From Acinetobacter junii CIP 64.5 (GTDB lineage Bacteria > Pseudomonadota > Gammaproteobacteria > Pseudomonadales > Moraxellaceae): a stretch of 43,889 nucleotides of DNA. This document shows, one piece after another, positions 43,751-43,889 of the stretch (its first letter is position 1; every line of letters begins with the position of its first letter). Location of the stretch: positions 872,322 through 916,210 of the forward strand of contig NZ_KB849655.1 of the NCBI RefSeq assembly GCF_000368765.1, in the 5' to 3' direction. The translations under genes were made by a program, and so were the position numbers. A model generated the notes under the pieces. It was not told the DNA's origin and made no database searches. It was given only the letters and a program-made list of their open reading frames with translations.

Positions 43751-43889
43751 GTCACATCAGAATACCGTATTTCATCAATTACTCAAACCCATTCTAAGAC
43801 AAGATTTTGAACGTCTGGCTAAACTGCACCACTCTGGGCAAAAATTAAGATCAGCCACCCGCTGGGATCAGTTTGTTGCCATATTGATG
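43749..43889 (+). CDS. Transposase, IS4-like, N-terminal part (runs off the window)
   Basis: A TTG at 43749 opens a frame that reaches the right edge: 47 codons, beginning (M)SHQNTVFHQLLKPILRQ and continuing FERLAKLHHSGQKLRSATRW and DQFVAILM. This pattern matches the N-terminal DUF4372 region of IS4-like transposases. The catalytic DDE residues would lie outside the window. No ATG in this frame fits the family start, so TTG is taken; it has AAAGGA eight bases upstream, partly buried in the stem-loop. Confidence 0.75.
   Translation, partial: MSHQNTVFHQLLKPILRQDFERLAKLHHSGQKLRSATRWDQFVAILM

Larger units (their letters stand above)
43649..43889 (+). mobile_element. Left part of an insertion sequence (IS4-like), cut by the window edge
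   Basis: From about the tesA stop to the right edge the sequence holds a long stem-loop and the start of a transposase gene. The exact left end cannot be set: the terminal inverted repeat needs its right-hand partner, which is outside. No target duplication can be tested. The family call rests on the N-terminal 47 aa of the transposase only. Confidence 0.75.

Overview
The window is a gamma-proteobacterial chromosome segment, most probably Acinetobacter. The signs are AT-rich coding sequence, a type I-F CRISPR-Cas locus with a 28-bp repeat of the kind I associate with Acinetobacter, a dimeric and a monomeric isocitrate dehydrogenase side by side, and many proteins with Acinetobacter-like sequences. 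The species cannot be fixed from the sequence alone.

Bases 1-9318 are one CRISPR-Cas I-F locus read on the minus strand: cas1, a small DUF2188 gene that is not part of the usual set, the cas2-cas3 fusion, csy1, csy2, csy3, cas6f, an AT-rich leader, and an array that runs off the left edge. Ten identical repeats and nine complete 32-bp spacers are visible. The DUF2188 gene has its own promoter-like sequence. A dyad, a -10-like hexamer and a stem-loop lie between it and cas3, so the operon looks split into two transcription units.

Bases 9431-31477 are mostly core genes: DUF962/Mpo1-like, CYTH-CHAD, an unknown 210-aa protein, DUF3144, a Na+/Ca2+ antiporter, a double-domain M16 peptidase, a PhzF-like protein, dimeric Icd, RluE, an unknown membrane coiled-coil protein, monomeric Idh, an M61 peptidase, a DD-carboxypeptidase, Ndh-2, a SlyD-like FKBP, DNA photolyase and a VIT-family transporter. 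Most transcription units end in clear intrinsic terminators. The most striking non-coding region is upstream of the monomeric Idh gene. Two 125-bp units in tandem each carry an upstream dyad, an identical 23-bp block, a promoter with 17-bp spacing, and a downstream CTGCGAACCGGTT block, all at exactly the same offset.

Bases 31635-34840 hold a DUF2946 gene that appears frameshifted at or after a T7 run, a small ORF overlapping the cydA start, and a cyanide-insensitive-type cytochrome bd operon (cydA, cydB and a 36-aa DUF2474 subunit). Bases 34954-43648 hold a nitronate monooxygenase-like enzyme, Ppk1, MtgA, a rhomboid protease, an ABC exporter pair of the YbbA/YbbP type and the divergent lipase/esterase TesA.

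The right edge (about 43649-43889) is the start of an insertion sequence just after the tesA stop codon. Its transposase ribosome-binding site and start codon lie in the arm of a long stem-loop.
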